DNA from: Episyrphus balteatus
Taxonomy: Eukaryota > Arthropoda > Insecta > Diptera > Syrphidae
DNA length: 64,000 nucleotides
Direction: 5' to 3'
Assembly: GCF_945859705.1 (NCBI RefSeq)
Contig: NC_079136.1
Location: 77,810,867-77,874,866, forward strand
Shown here: one piece after another, positions 46,350 to 57,100 of the stretch
How the letters are laid out: every line of letters starts with the position of its first letter
Position numbering within the stretch: position 1 is the stretch's first letter
The notes under the pieces: generated by a model
What the model was told of the DNA's origin: nothing
The model's database searches: none
Seen by the model: the letters and a program-made list of their open reading frames with translations, nothing else
Position numbers and translations under genes: made by a program

Positions 46350-47815
46350 TGTTATCTCGAGTTCGATTTTTTTTACGAATCCTAAACTTGCCCTACAGTA
46401 CCTATATCGCAAGTAAAAATGAAGCATAAAATGTCAAAAGTTAGTGCTTTTTTTGTGCGATTTTTTTAAATCTGTTTTTTTATAAGTTGGATTTTCTGTG
46501 TTTTATTTTTATTTTGAAGAGTTTTGTTTTTGCCTTTAAATATAAAGGTATTGACTTTATTGAAAGCATTTTTTTTTTTTCAAATAACCAAGTTTATTTT
46601 TTTAAATTTGATAATTTAAGGTGAGAGTTCAAAGTGTGTTCAAGTGATATTTATTGAATGGTCAACAAAGGTGAACTGGTGTAATTGTTTCGTCAGCTAT
46701 TGTTTTAATTATTTTGTTTGCGTCCTAACTGCGGGTCACTGTGGCGTATGTGTAACTCTTTTTTTTTTTATTGAAATACATATCTTACTAGTTAAAACAA
46801 ATTGTAATAATTGCAAAATATGGTAAGTAATTTTTGTATTTATTAATTACACTTTTTAAAAACATACCGTTTCGTTCATTTGACTATGATTTTGTCTTTG
46901 AAACATGTAGGTTATGATTATTAAAATAAAAACATTTTTTTTAATCTTTATCGAACTTAAACTAACGATGTTCTACTTTGATTTTAAAATTATCGTTTTC
47001 AACACAAAATCATTCCAAAAAATAGTTCAATCAACGTGGTTATCATTGATTTTAAGTTGTTTTTTTTCCCTCAGTGGCAGTGTACTAGCAAGTTTAGGAT
47101 TCTTAAAAAAATCAAACCCCAGAAAATGGGGTGATGATTTTTTTAGACATTTTGTTCTTAAGTGTTGATTAATATTTTCCTAAAACGGAAAACCTTTTGT
47201 ACAGTTCTTGGATTGTTTTTTTTTTTAATTTTTTCATTGAGGTATTCAAAAAAAAAATAAACGGCTCTAAAAATTTTGGAAAATTCGTTTTTTTACGAGA
47301 AATAAAATGGCATAGTTCGTTTTGTAATCAAAATCATTTGAAGTCATTATCAAAATAAATAGAAGTCATTTGCCACTTAAAGGGTTTAAGGGTCGAGTTC
47401 TTTAACCTCCGAAAATTATAAAATGCCGCGAATTAAAGATGTCATATTTTTGAATTCGCTGTCGGGACAAGCAATTACCTGCGACCCCACAGAACATTTT
47501 ATTTTGTGTGCTATCGACGCATGTTTCGATCAGTGGAAAAATATCGTTTGTCATTTTATGGCCACGAGTATAAAAAAGATAGATATACCTATAATACAAC
47601 TAAGCACGTAATGTACATAAAAAAAGCTATATCTCTGCCACTTTACACGGCTTAAAAAAAAAATCAAACCCAATACGTCGCGTATACCTATGGCTACAAC
47701 AAGCTATCGAGTATGACGAACCGCAATGACGAAGAAAATGTATACTTATAATCTTACCTTATAGCAAAGAACGAATAAGAATACGAAGTAGAAGACCAAA
47801 CAACAAAAAAAAAAG
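46350..47815. other. AT-rich intergenic DNA
   Basis: 46737-46755 is a copy of the CACTGTGGCGTATGTGTAAC motif. 47.40-47.61 kb is a little less AT-rich and open on both strands for about 60 codons, without recognisable family. No gene is supported. Confidence 0.4.
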
Positions 47816-47823
47816 GCAGGTGT
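47816..47823 (+). promoter_or_regulatory. Proneural E-box beside the orphan SPS
   Basis: GCAGGTGT in GGCAGGTGTTCAG, identical over 13 bases to the m4 E-box context at 39.18 kb, and 8 bp from the SPS. E-box and SPS together match the SPS-plus-A module of proneural-cluster E(spl) genes. Confidence 0.7.
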
Positions 47824-47831
47824 TCAGATCG

Positions 47832-47864
47832 CGTGGGAAACACACGACAAAATCGGTTCTCACG
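47832..47864. promoter_or_regulatory. Orphan Su(H) paired site (SPS)
   Basis: CGTGGGAA at 47832-47839 and TTCTCACG at 47857-47864, head-to-head, 17 bp apart. The spacer begins ACACACGACAAA, as in the m3 SPS, and the flank after it (GTTTCGAAAAAT) resembles that after the m3 SPS (GTCTGAAAAAT). No bHLH or Bearded-family frame lies within several kb on either side; the nearest are m6 (6.1 kb right) and m4 (9 kb left). This is the expected place of m5. Confidence 0.85.
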
Positions 47865-50800
47865 GTTTCGAAAAATCCGGCACACACTGAACGTGCTTCG
47901 GTCTGAAGTTGGTCATTATGAGCCTGGAGTCAATCTCAATAGGCTCTCATCTACCTTTAAGTGCACGACCAACAAACGAGGTGTACCTACCTACCGTGTT
48001 GGAGTAGTGTTTACCTACCCGCGGCTCTAAAGGTGACTGGCTGCATTGCAATAGGTAGGTTTTTGACTTGATAGCTGGTTTTCTGTCTGTTCGCTTGTGT
48101 GTAAATGGCCCCGCATGACGCTTCTGTTGTTATATTAAACGAAGTTTATATTTTTTTTACGTTTTTTTTTTTTGTTACACTTTATTGCTGTGCCAGTCAT
48201 CAAAGAAGTTTTTTTCTTGCGCATGAAGAAAATGCTTCTTGATTGCTCGATTGGAAGTTGAAAGGATTGAGGAACTGTAGCGGACATGGATGGATTGCTG
48301 CCGCTAATTAAACGCCCATCCATGCTGTTGTGGGAAATGATCTCATTGGGGTACAGTCTTTAACTTGGCTACTAGAATTATGCGCTGGCACTGAAAGGAA
48401 CTTAGTTTGTGTTAACAGTGGGGCAGATAAATACTCTGTTGGAAATCCAAAGATGTTGTTTATGTTGTCTGAAAAATGGTGATCAATTATTCATTAATTA
48501 TTCATTAATGTGCGAGAACAAAAATGTATTTTGAGCCTATCCTTTGATGGTAAATGAACCTTTAAAATTTCCGCAATTAACATTATAACTTTAGGACCAA
48601 TAAAGCTAGTCTCATCCACTTATTAAACAATATAAATAAGATGCACGATTGGGTCGCAATTATTTACTCTAATGGTGAGACTTCGGGGTTATCATTTTTC
48701 CGTCAACTTTTTAAGGCAGCAATCAATCCTCATAAAATATTTTCTTATTTTTTTCGGTACATCAATGCAACGCTACCAACTTCCTCTCTGATATTTTTCT
48801 TCTGCATGATCACTCGCATAATTAAATTGTAATGATAACATCGGGGACGTTGAAAATTGGGCAGCCAGACAATTTGAATCTCAATCATAAAAATGCCCAG
48901 CATCCGGTTTGTTATAGTATTGTGTTGCGTTGAGGCATGTTGATTAAGGTCTCTCGTTTGGAGCTCGTCATCATTCCCATCACCATCGTCATTTTCGAAA
49001 CGGCGACATGTGACATGATTAATTTGTTGGTGTGGTGGTCATAATGTATGCATGCGTTCAAAATGATTATGTTCTTTCTCAATTCTCATTTTAGTAGATC
49101 TCAAAATTCAATTAGCTGGAAGGTACCTAACATACTGAGCTCTTCAAATTTTATTTAGTTTTTTTTTATCTCTCTTAAGCAAAATATGGTACACTATATT
49201 ATTTTGTAAAAGGGTATTTAGTATTTATTTGTTAGGATTTTTGGCTATAGTAAAATTTGCATTATCAATTTTTTTATTAAAATAAGATTGGTTATCTTAA
49301 CCATAATTGTACAATTTTGTTTGGCAAATAAGAAACGCATATTTTTTTTTTAAATTTTAACAAAACTGTTGTAATTGTTATCGAAATCAAAATAGAAATG
49401 AGCAAATTTGAATTGCAACATAATTTTGTCAGAATTGTATTTAGATTCAATATTTTAATATCATCCGTGTTTTTTCTAAAACTTAATAATACTCATTTTT
49501 CATTTTAAAGGCAAAACAAAAACAAACTACCCAATTAAGTAGGTATGTATTTGTTTTGTTTTTGTTTTACAAATAAAATCATAAAATTTTATCACTTGAG
49601 TTGGGGCAAGCTTTCAATCGTGTTCTCTAGTTTTTGTTCAACTATGACCACAAAATATGCTAAACACAATGCGACATGTGGATATTTGTTATTATGCTCC
49701 CTTTGCGTAAAATTGAAACTAATTATGTATATGTATGCATTTGTGTAGATTTTTTTATTTTGCTCTTTTTTGTACCTACATACTGTGCACTGTGCAGAAT
49801 GAATAAATTTAGGCACTTAGGCAAATATATTTTCGTTTGATTGTAACCAAGCTAATTTTATCAAAAACTGAAGTATGTACCTAATTGTTATTCTTAAGTT
49901 TGCGGTTAGATAAAATGTTGAAAACAAAATTGTGGTTTTTTAGGAATGTTTGAATGTTTAGTGTTGTAGAATCTTTGATAAAACTTTTGGGTTTTTATGG
50001 TGATATCAATTTGCAAAGATTATTTTTGCTTGCAAAGTTTTTTAATTGTCCTTAAATGGGCATTAATTCCAATTTGTTAATCGACAGTGGAGGATAAGCG
50101 GAGAATCAACCTTGTCTGATGAAGCTCTGAAGTTTTAAACAAATCAAATAAATTTAATTCAGTACCATATTAACATCAGATAGAATTAACTAAGAGCAAT
50201 TAAATAAAATGCACGACTGGGTCGTACGTACCTACTTGCTCTTATGGTAAAAAATACTCTTATCTTAAAGCTTTCTATGAAAAAAAATTAGGGAATACTA
50301 TAATTTGATTCAATAAAAAATATATAAAATCTGTTTTTTTAAACTAATAACCTTTATTTTAAAAAAAGAAAAATTTCGGTCTAGGTCTGAGAGAAACCTT
50401 TATTTTGTATTTTTTTATGTTTCGGTCAACCAGTGAGATTTATCGCTGAGAGAAAAAAATAAATCTCATCTGCAAATTAATCAATTAGACTATCGGTCTC
50501 CTGAAATATTCGAAATTGCATTGGTCGTCCCAGCGACTCAACTCACAGTGGGAAGGACATTTTTCATCTTTATATTTTATTTTAAGCGAAAAGAGATATT
50601 ATCTTGGGTGAAAAAACTTTGAGAGTCTATTATTAGTTGAACTTAATACATAAACTAAGAAAAAACATCCTTTTCATATTTATTTTTGCAAAATAAAGAC
50701 ATTTTTGAGATATTCGACTTTTTCCTTTGAATTAACCATTTTAGATTTATTTTCTACGAAAACGGTTAAAGGTTGATCTTTTTCATTTATTTTTTTTGTA

Positions 50801-51190
50801 AAAATCTCAACCTTTGAGAGATATTTTAGAAAATAAAAAATAAATCTCAACCAATAACCTTTATTTTTGATTTTGTAAAATAAATCTCAAACCTTAGCCG
50901 AAACCTATTTAAAGTAAGGTGGTAACTCTAAGAGAAAAACCAGTTGAAAATAAATGGTGACTGTTATTTCTGATCTCTGGCTTATATGGCAAACCCAAAA
51001 ATCAATGATGTTACGATTGAAAAAATATTTGTATATTTTGGTTTTTAAGGTGAAATGAAACAAATCAACTTAAGCTTCTTAACAGGAATGTTTTATGGAC
51101 TACATTGAATCAAGTAAAAATTCTAAGTCAAATAAATAACATTTGAAGCGCAATGTGTATTTAATTTTTCTAAATTATAAATTAAAAAGG
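47865..51190. other. Intergenic DNA after the orphan SPS, no gene found
   Basis: I read this stretch for an m5-like bHLH (basic-region LERQRRAR-type motif, Orange domain, WRPW) on both strands and found none. 47.87-48.06 kb is GC-richer, possibly the rest of the regulatory module. A single Su(H) site TGTGGGAA is at 48329-48336. 50211-50245 is a reversed end of family A. The rest is AT-rich. Confidence 0.5.
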
Positions 51191-51299
51191 TCACTGCGGT
51201 GTATGTGTACTTTTTTTTCTTGTGGTGAATAAAAACTAATTCTTCTATAATTTTTAACTAAGCGTAGCAAAAATAAAAGCGTATACCTACAAAAATAAA

Positions 51300-51505
51300 A
51301 ATTGGGCTATACTGGGCTAATCTTGTGCAAACAAACCACGGTTTTAAAATTACGATTATACATTTTTACGATTATACATTTTTTCGGTTTCTGATATGAA
51401 AAAATGTTTTTTCGTGTATCTTCTGAAAAAATAGTGGAATAAAGAAAAAAAAAAATTGGACTATCCTGGGCTAACGTGGGGCAAACGAACCACAGTGCAA
51501 AACTA
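51300..51505 (+). repeat. Short direct duplication
   Basis: ATTGGGCTATACTGGGCTAA with TGCAAACAAACCAC at 51301-51340 is repeated in diverged form at 51466-51505 (ATTGGACTATCCTGGGCTAA, GGCAAACGAACCAC). Origin unknown. Confidence 0.6.
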
Positions 51506-51635
51506 ACAATTTTTGCACTGAATCAATTTTGGGGTGAAAAAAAAAAATTGTTGTTTGAAATATTCGAAATAAGGAAATATTGAAAATTCAATTAATCTAC
51601 TTCTAAATAAATTGACATTTTCTTCAATTATTGAG

Positions 51636-51974
51636 TTCAATTTTAAAGTTCAAGTGACCTCAACTCCAAATTTATAAAGCGTTTCGCCCAGGCACGACAG
51701 TGGGCTCATCAGTTAGATCTGTCGTACCCTTACTAAGACGCCTTATTTTGGTCGATGTTTACCGACACTATATAAAACTCACAGCATGAATATACTGTGA
51801 ATTCTAATATTCAAAGGGAATTTGTTTAAATTCAGACCTTAGTGTCGGTAAACATCGACCAAAATAAGGCGTCTTAGTAAGGGTACGACAGATCTAACTG
51901 ATGAGCCCACTGTCGTGCCTGGGCGAAACGCTTTATAAATTTGGAGTTGAGGTCACTTGAACTTTAAAATTGAA
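51636..51974. mobile_element. Foldback element with 135-bp arms
   Basis: 51636-51770 and 51840-51974 are inverted copies of 135 bp that look nearly perfect, with a 69-bp AT-rich loop. No coding capacity and no clear target duplication. The high arm identity points to recent origin or gene conversion between arms. Confidence 0.85.
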
Positions 51975-52073
51975 TTATATTCAATCGCTCCACTTAAAAT
52001 AGAAATAATTTAAATAATTTTTATTATTTTTGTTATTTTTTTCTTCGTTATTCAATTATTGAGTGTAGGATTT

Positions 52074-52188
52074 TGGAATGGAATGGAATGGAATGGAATG
52101 GAATGGAATGGAATGGAATGGAATGGAATGGAATGGAATGGAATGGAATGGAATGGAATGGAATGGAATGGAATGGAATGGAATGGAA
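52074..52188 (+). repeat. (TGGAA)n pentanucleotide array
   Basis: About 23 uninterrupted TGGAA units, 115 bp. All three frames on the plus strand are open through it, which creates spurious small frames. A pure array this long implies recent expansion. Confidence 0.95.
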
Positions 52189-52254
52189 TTTTGTATTCTT
52201 CTATTACAAGAAAAAAAGTCTCTCCTGGGATACGAATTCAAAGACGCTTTTCTT

Positions 52255-52470
52255 GTTGCAATTCTCTCTGTCTCTATCTCAAGCTGCAGCCTTAACCACT
52301 GAAGCGATTTTTCTTAAAACTTGGTAGTTAAGGTATTTAGTGATTCCCTATAGGAAAGAAAGAAATTTATTTAAGGACCAAAATTAACGGTAGGTAGGTA
52401 ATTTCCATAAGACCAAAATAAAAAAGATGGTTTTTCTCAAAAACGGCTCTAACGTTTACCTGCAATTCAT
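52255..52470 (+). repeat. Dispersed repeat family A, partial copy
   Basis: CTCTGTCTCTATCTCAAGCT, GCAGCCTTAACCACTGAAGC, TTAAAACTTGGTAGTTAAGG and GTGATTCCCTA match, in order, the reversed copy around 46.15-46.27 kb. Confidence 0.6.
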
Positions 52471-52479
52471 AGAAATGTC

Positions 52480-53240
52480 TTCTTGGTATATGAAAAATTC
52501 ATTTTTTTGAAAAAATCTCAACAAATTGTATTGAAACTTCGTTTTATGTGACGATTAATATTTTCATTATAATGGCATAGGTACCAACCGGAAATACAAC
52601 AATATTATTTATTTCACCTTTTTTAATAGGTACATTCATATATGTAGGTATCTCTATCTACCCTGCAAACAGGATGAAATAATCATTTGATTAATTAATT
52701 TATCATACTAATATGGATGGTTTCGTCAAAAATATCTTTACTTTCGCATGTACACAATATAACAGCATATTTATGTGCAAATATAAATTCAAATATGTAA
52801 TTACCTAACGGTAAATTTCTCATGTCTCTCTCATTAATTAACAAAAATCAGGCTACTGCCTTACAATCACTCTTTCTCTGGTTCTTATTAACTTCATTTC
52901 AATTAACATCATCAAACTCATCAGATCATCAGAAGACTTAATAACAAGACCATTTGAAACTTCCAGTTTCCAAAAAGATGCTTGATGACGGTCACTTGAA
53001 ACGACCAAAACTGTTAAGGTTATTAAAATGTATCCACAAGATAAAATCTTCAAAAACAAAAAAAAACTCAAATGATGTTATACGCTCGATTATGAATGAA
53101 ACGCAATGCCAGAAGCCTTCAAACAAGTGAAAAAAAAAACTGCATACGGATTGGGACAACGAACTGCCAATAAAAAAAAATTGAACGCGACCGCAACGCA
53201 GGCCAACCACGGACGGATGACGCCGAATAAAGATGCAGTG
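52480..53240. other. Intergenic DNA upstream of m6
   Basis: AT-rich to 53.1 kb, then less so. No gene is supported. The end of the stretch leads into probable m6 regulatory DNA with one Su(H) site. Confidence 0.4.
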
Positions 53241-53247
53241 AAATTGT

Positions 53248-53255
53248 TTCCCACG
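53248..53255 (-). promoter_or_regulatory. Single Su(H) site upstream of m6
   Basis: TTCCCACG, an exact consensus match on the minus strand, about 590 bp upstream of the m6 TATA box. A degenerate CGTGGGAT lies near 53456. There is no SPS at m6. Confidence 0.5.
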
Positions 53256-53839
53256 GTTTAGCTTTCCTATGTCCTCTACCCTCCCTCTTTAAAGTACGAT
53301 TATTCCTTCCACAAACAGGACATTGTATCAATTGACTGTGTCACAGCAAGTGTATTCCAACACGATCTGCATTCAGTGGCACAAAACAACCCTAAAAATA
53401 TGTATATTAAAAAAAAAAGTTTTGCAAACATCTGCCACGAGCGAAGAACCTGAAACCGTGGGATAGTTTTTCAGATTCAAATTAAGGACAACACAACATA
53501 AAGTAATACACACATAAACTGTACACACATGCATGCGTTCCATCCATTTCCTAAAGCCTGATGATGGGTTGAAGTCGCAATCAGATCCCTTTTGGCACTG
53601 GGTGCCTTTGCCTTCCACTTGTCGACATCGTCGAGGCTTCATACAAGGGTGCTTGGGATTGTGAGGGGTGGTTAGGGGTTGTTTACGTTTTGCTTTTTAA
53701 AATAATTGTCTGTCTCTTTTGCAACACGTGTAGCACAGCACTTTCCGATTTTGTTCAAGCGTACAAGTTCAGAGAGTGGGTTCTTTTTGAATAAAACCAG
53801 AGAACGTAAAGAAGCTCTTTTATCCCTGTTCCTGGGAAG

Positions 53840-53847
53840 TATAAAAG
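53840..53847 (+). promoter_or_regulatory. m6 TATA box
   Basis: TATAAAAG, with GTACATT about 30 nt downstream as a weak initiator candidate. The expected start near 53872 gives a 5' UTR of about 90 nt before the m6 ATG. Confidence 0.7.
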
Positions 53848-53960
53848 GCAAAGTCGTTTGCCAAAAATTGTACATTATACGTTTAGTCGTTGTCAGAGTC
53901 GGACAGTAATATTGAATTTATACATTTTTACACGAATTTATTCAGGAAAGAAAAGCAAAA

Positions 53961-54374
53961 ATGTTCGTGACCAAACGCAAAGTGTATGGACGCTTCGCAA
54001 TGACGTGCAAATTCGTAAGGAAATTCGTCATGGCCATGCTAGCCATTCATAAACGTCAACACGTCGTCGTTACCGTCGACAGCAGCAACTACGGTAGTAA
54101 CAGTGGCCAGGTGCCAAATGGAGCTGAAGCTAATTACGCTATACACAAGGAAGAAATTGCCGAGAACGAAGCTAATGAAGCATTACTTACTTCATTATTG
54201 TCATGTTTTGATGATGTAGCAGCAGCAGCAACGAACGAGGAAAACCACCAATACCAATCAGTGAAGTGCGTTGAAACCTTGGACGGAAGTTTTTACTGGG
54301 ATATTAGCATGCAGCAGTTACCTGTTGATGGGGACTTCATTGAGGTACACAGTTCATTCAGAAATAAATGTTAG
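53961..54374 (+). CDS. E(spl)m6-BFM: E(spl) m6, Bearded-family protein
   Basis: A 137-residue Bearded-family protein. A basic N-terminal region (KRKVYGRF, then KFVRKFVMAMLAIHKR) forms the family's cationic amphipathic segment. NEANEAL at residues 69-75 matches the Neuralized-binding motif NxxNExLE. VKCVETLDGSFYWD at residues 101-114 is the diverged form of the VPVHFVRT..GTFFW block, followed by PVDGDFIEV. There is no DRWAQA tail; the protein stops at SSFRNKC, which fits m6 rather than m4 or m-alpha. It lies between the expected place of m5 and m7. A good TATA box stands about 120 bp upstream. The 3' UTR has two Brd boxes and a K box. Only a single Su(H) site and no SPS is nearby, so Notch input may be weaker or come from the orphan module 6 kb upstream (inference). 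Confidence 0.85.
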   Translation: MFVTKRKVYGRFAMTCKFVRKFVMAMLAIHKRQHVVVTVDSSNYGSNSGQVPNGAEANYAIHKEEIAENEANEALLTSLLSCFDDVAAAATNEENHQYQSVKCVETLDGSFYWDISMQQLPVDGDFIEVHSSFRNKC

Positions 54375-54454
54375 CAGTCAGGCTAGTAAGCGGTGCACAA
54401 CCAGTATCTTCATGATGTGAATGGAGGTTATCTTTTTTGAATGGAGTATAAAAA

Positions 54455-54461
54455 AGCTTTA
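54455..54461 (+). promoter_or_regulatory. Brd box 1 in m6 3' UTR
   Basis: Exact AGCTTTA, 80 nt after the stop codon. Confidence 0.65.
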
Positions 54462-54478
54462 CGTGAATAACGGGTAAC

Positions 54479-54484
54479 TGTGAT
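54479..54484 (+). promoter_or_regulatory. K box in m6 3' UTR
   Basis: CTGTGATA contains TGTGAT with preferred flanks, lying between the two Brd boxes. Confidence 0.6.
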
Positions 54485-54520
54485 ATGGAGTAGTAAGGAT
54501 AAGGATAAGACGTGACATTC

Positions 54521-54527
54521 AGCTTTA
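54521..54527 (+). promoter_or_regulatory. Brd box 2 in m6 3' UTR
   Basis: Second exact AGCTTTA, 66 nt after the first. Likely polyadenylation signals (AATAAA) follow at about 54618. Confidence 0.65.
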
Positions 54528-54769
54528 TAAATAATATCGTTCTCTAAATAGATTATAATTATAAAACATATATTTTATAGAAAGTAAATTTTATATTTTA
54601 GTGAATAATTTTTTTTAAATAAAATTAAAAAAATATAAGAAAATTTATTTGTTTTATTAATAATTTTAATTATCACCCTTGTTTGCATTGGCGGACATAC
54701 GGGAGAAAAAGCGCAGGAGTTAGGGCTTTCGAGTTCATGATTTTTCCTTGTTTAGTGTTGTATTGTGTG

Positions 54770-55425
54770 GGTCTTCCAGATTTTGAAAATAACCGAATTG
54801 GAGATGTCTGTCCTCTATACATTCTATTCAATCAAACAAAAATCAAAAGAAACTACCGATCCATTTCTTAACTTTTCGTTATTCCTAAACTATTTGAATC
54901 CATTTTATCTGCAATGTTTTATCTTTTAACTGTAGATTTATGCATAATCTGTGACAGTCAACATGGATTTGTCAAAAATAAATCAACTGTTACAAATCTA
55001 TTTCATTTGGCATAGTTTTATATTGATTCTTTTGAAGATCGAAAACAAGTGTGTCACAAAACTTTGCTAATCAAACTAAAGGCTTTTGGTTTCAATGAAA
55101 AATGTTAAACGTGGATTGCATGGAAAATAGAAGTTACAGTGTTATTTTTAGAAATGTGCAATGTATGTACAATTCTATGTTAAATCTGGTGTGCCACAAG
55201 GCAGGCATCTTGGCCCTTTATTATTATTTATTATTTACATAAATAAATGACTTAACTTCAATTATACAAAAATCATCACTTCTTCAATTCAATAGATGAC
55301 TGCTTTCAATTTCAAGAGGACCTTCATAGTTTTAGGGAATGGTGCAATTTAAACAGTCTTTTATTAAACGTCGAAAAATGTAAAAACAATGAATTTTCCA
55401 AATAAAAATCATTACTTTATCCGAC
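54770..55425 (+). pseudogene. Dead non-LTR retrotransposon, reverse transcriptase fragment
   Basis: Fragments in changing frames match the reverse transcriptase of jockey-like non-LTR elements, in order: NYRSIS, VIPKLFESILSAMF, SQHGFVKNKSTVTNLF, LLIKLKAFGF, then a VPQG-type block (translated here as a shifted GCCACAAGGCAGGC with LGPLL), INDLTS, and finally DLHSFREWCNLNSLLLNVEK. There are several in-frame stops and frameshifts. The catalytic YADD block is missing by deletion, as is the first catalytic aspartate segment. The element is cut off at its 3' side by the MITE-like insertion that follows. It inserted between m6 and m7 and is not functional. Confidence 0.8.
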
Positions 55426-55859
55426 TAAGAGCCAATTTTTCAATCTTCTAATAAACAGTCAGTTAACTGTTTGATGAATAAAGTTATTAGACTCATAAAC
55501 AATCAGATAAAAACATTGAATTTTTCAATCAAAAATAATTTATTCTACAGAATAACAAAAAAAAATTGTCAAATTCAAAAATATTTAAAATTAAACGTCA
55601 TTTTTATTCATGATTGTTTTTGTTTTCTTGTGTTTCACTGTATTTTTTTCAAAATTCTTTCAAAACAGCTTTGACAACTGACACAATATTTTTGTTGAAA
55701 TTATTCCGTAGAATAATTTTTATTCGTCTCTGAAAGAAGCAGATAGTTTTATTCTTAGGAATAAGTTATATCTGCCTGTTGAAAAATTGATTTTTTCTCT
55801 ATCCTTAGGAATAAGTACTAACTGACTGTTTAACTGACTATTGAAAAATTGGCCCTAAG
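55426..55859. mobile_element. MITE-like element abutting the reverse transcriptase relic
   Basis: Ends are inverted repeats of about 20 bp, CTAAGAGCCAATTTTTCAAT on the left and its near complement on the right (ATTGAAAAATTGGCCCTAAG), with inner similarity around AACAGTCAGTTA. The same terminal sequence recurs at 61131 and, diverged, near 62660-62697, so it is a dispersed family. Confidence 0.7.
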
Positions 55860-57100
55860 TAATAATTCTTAATTCTTGACAATAAACTACAGTTTACTGA
55901 TCACTACAACTTTTGAATTTAAGAGAATTTATTTTTGTATGTATTTTCATAAGAAATTTTATTATTTTAAGATGGGATTTAAGGTATGGACATCATCTTA
56001 TTTTAAAGTGTTTTATTTTTCTCCGTGCGGTACAGAAAAGCTGGCTAAGCTATTAAAATGACTGGTCGTTAATCAAGTACTCCTAAAAAATCAGATTAGA
56101 CTTTAACTATGCAATCAAGTCTAGCATTATACTTAGGCTTGGATTTGTGTGGCTCTTCTGTATTTGGTTGTCAACGGTGTTCATAAAGACTGTTTAAGAA
56201 TTACTATACAAACATAAATATGTATTAACTATTGCCTCAAATTGCTGCTGTGTTGGAAACTTTTGCTGAAATCAAGCTTCAATTGCTATTAAACAAAATT
56301 TCTTAAAACATGTTTGAGATGAGATTATTAAAAACAATTTATCATCTGTACAGCATACGAGCAAGAGGCCAGGGTACATGACAGTCAAAAGTGTTTCAGA
56401 ATATATTCAACTAGTGATTTTAATTAAAAATTTATCAATTACTTCAGGTTCATTTATTTCAAATACATGTTGCAAAACGTCGCATATTTGTGATGTGGAC
56501 CCAGTGGATTAATATCCACTCAGCAGTAATTTGATGGTACATCAGAGAGCGATCGTGATTATAAAACTGTTATCTATTACTATTATTTGTTATTTATCAT
56601 ACTTGTTTATCACATACTTTTCAAAGTTAATCAAATACAATTTGTTCCTGAAAACAAAAATTAAAAAAACAGAAAAATTAAGTTTGAATCCCAAAAAGAA
56701 AGTTCGCTTCTCAACTCTTTTATTTCGAGTAAAGCTGGACAGTACATTTATGGTTTATCCTACACTTTTTAGATTACAACAAAGATATTTTATATAAAGT
56801 GATAACATGCGAAAAATAATACAGCTTCAGTCATTAAAATAGGACCATGGTGCTTAGGTAATGAAGTCTTTAAAAATTCTAACTTTCTTCAATTAGCGAA
56901 AGGAAGCGGTTACGTTTTTACTTATTATTTATAGAAGCTACAAATATTTTGATTATTTAAATACACATTTGAAATAGCAAATACCTAGGCTAGGTACCTC
57001 AAAATAGCTTCTTTTGTTTTTACCCGTGACAGAAGATAATCCTTATCTATTTTCAAAAATATCTCTAACTTATAACTCAAACTTACTTACTGCCATTAAT
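55860..57100. other. AT-rich intergenic DNA, m6 to m7
   Basis: No gene is supported. Nothing I can name apart from ordinary AT-rich sequence. Confidence 0.4.

Noticed and set aside
48641..48832. Candidate m5 coding region after the orphan SPS
   Set aside because: The frame has no basic region, HLH, Orange domain or WRPW; its first residues come from the dispersed family A end (ATGCACGATTGGGTCGC).
50546..50553. AGTGGGAA as a Su(H) site
   Set aside because: The first base does not fit YGTGRGAA, and no partner or gene is near.
52056..52327. Small frames rich in MEWNG or FHSIP
   Set aside because: They are translations of the (TGGAA)n array.
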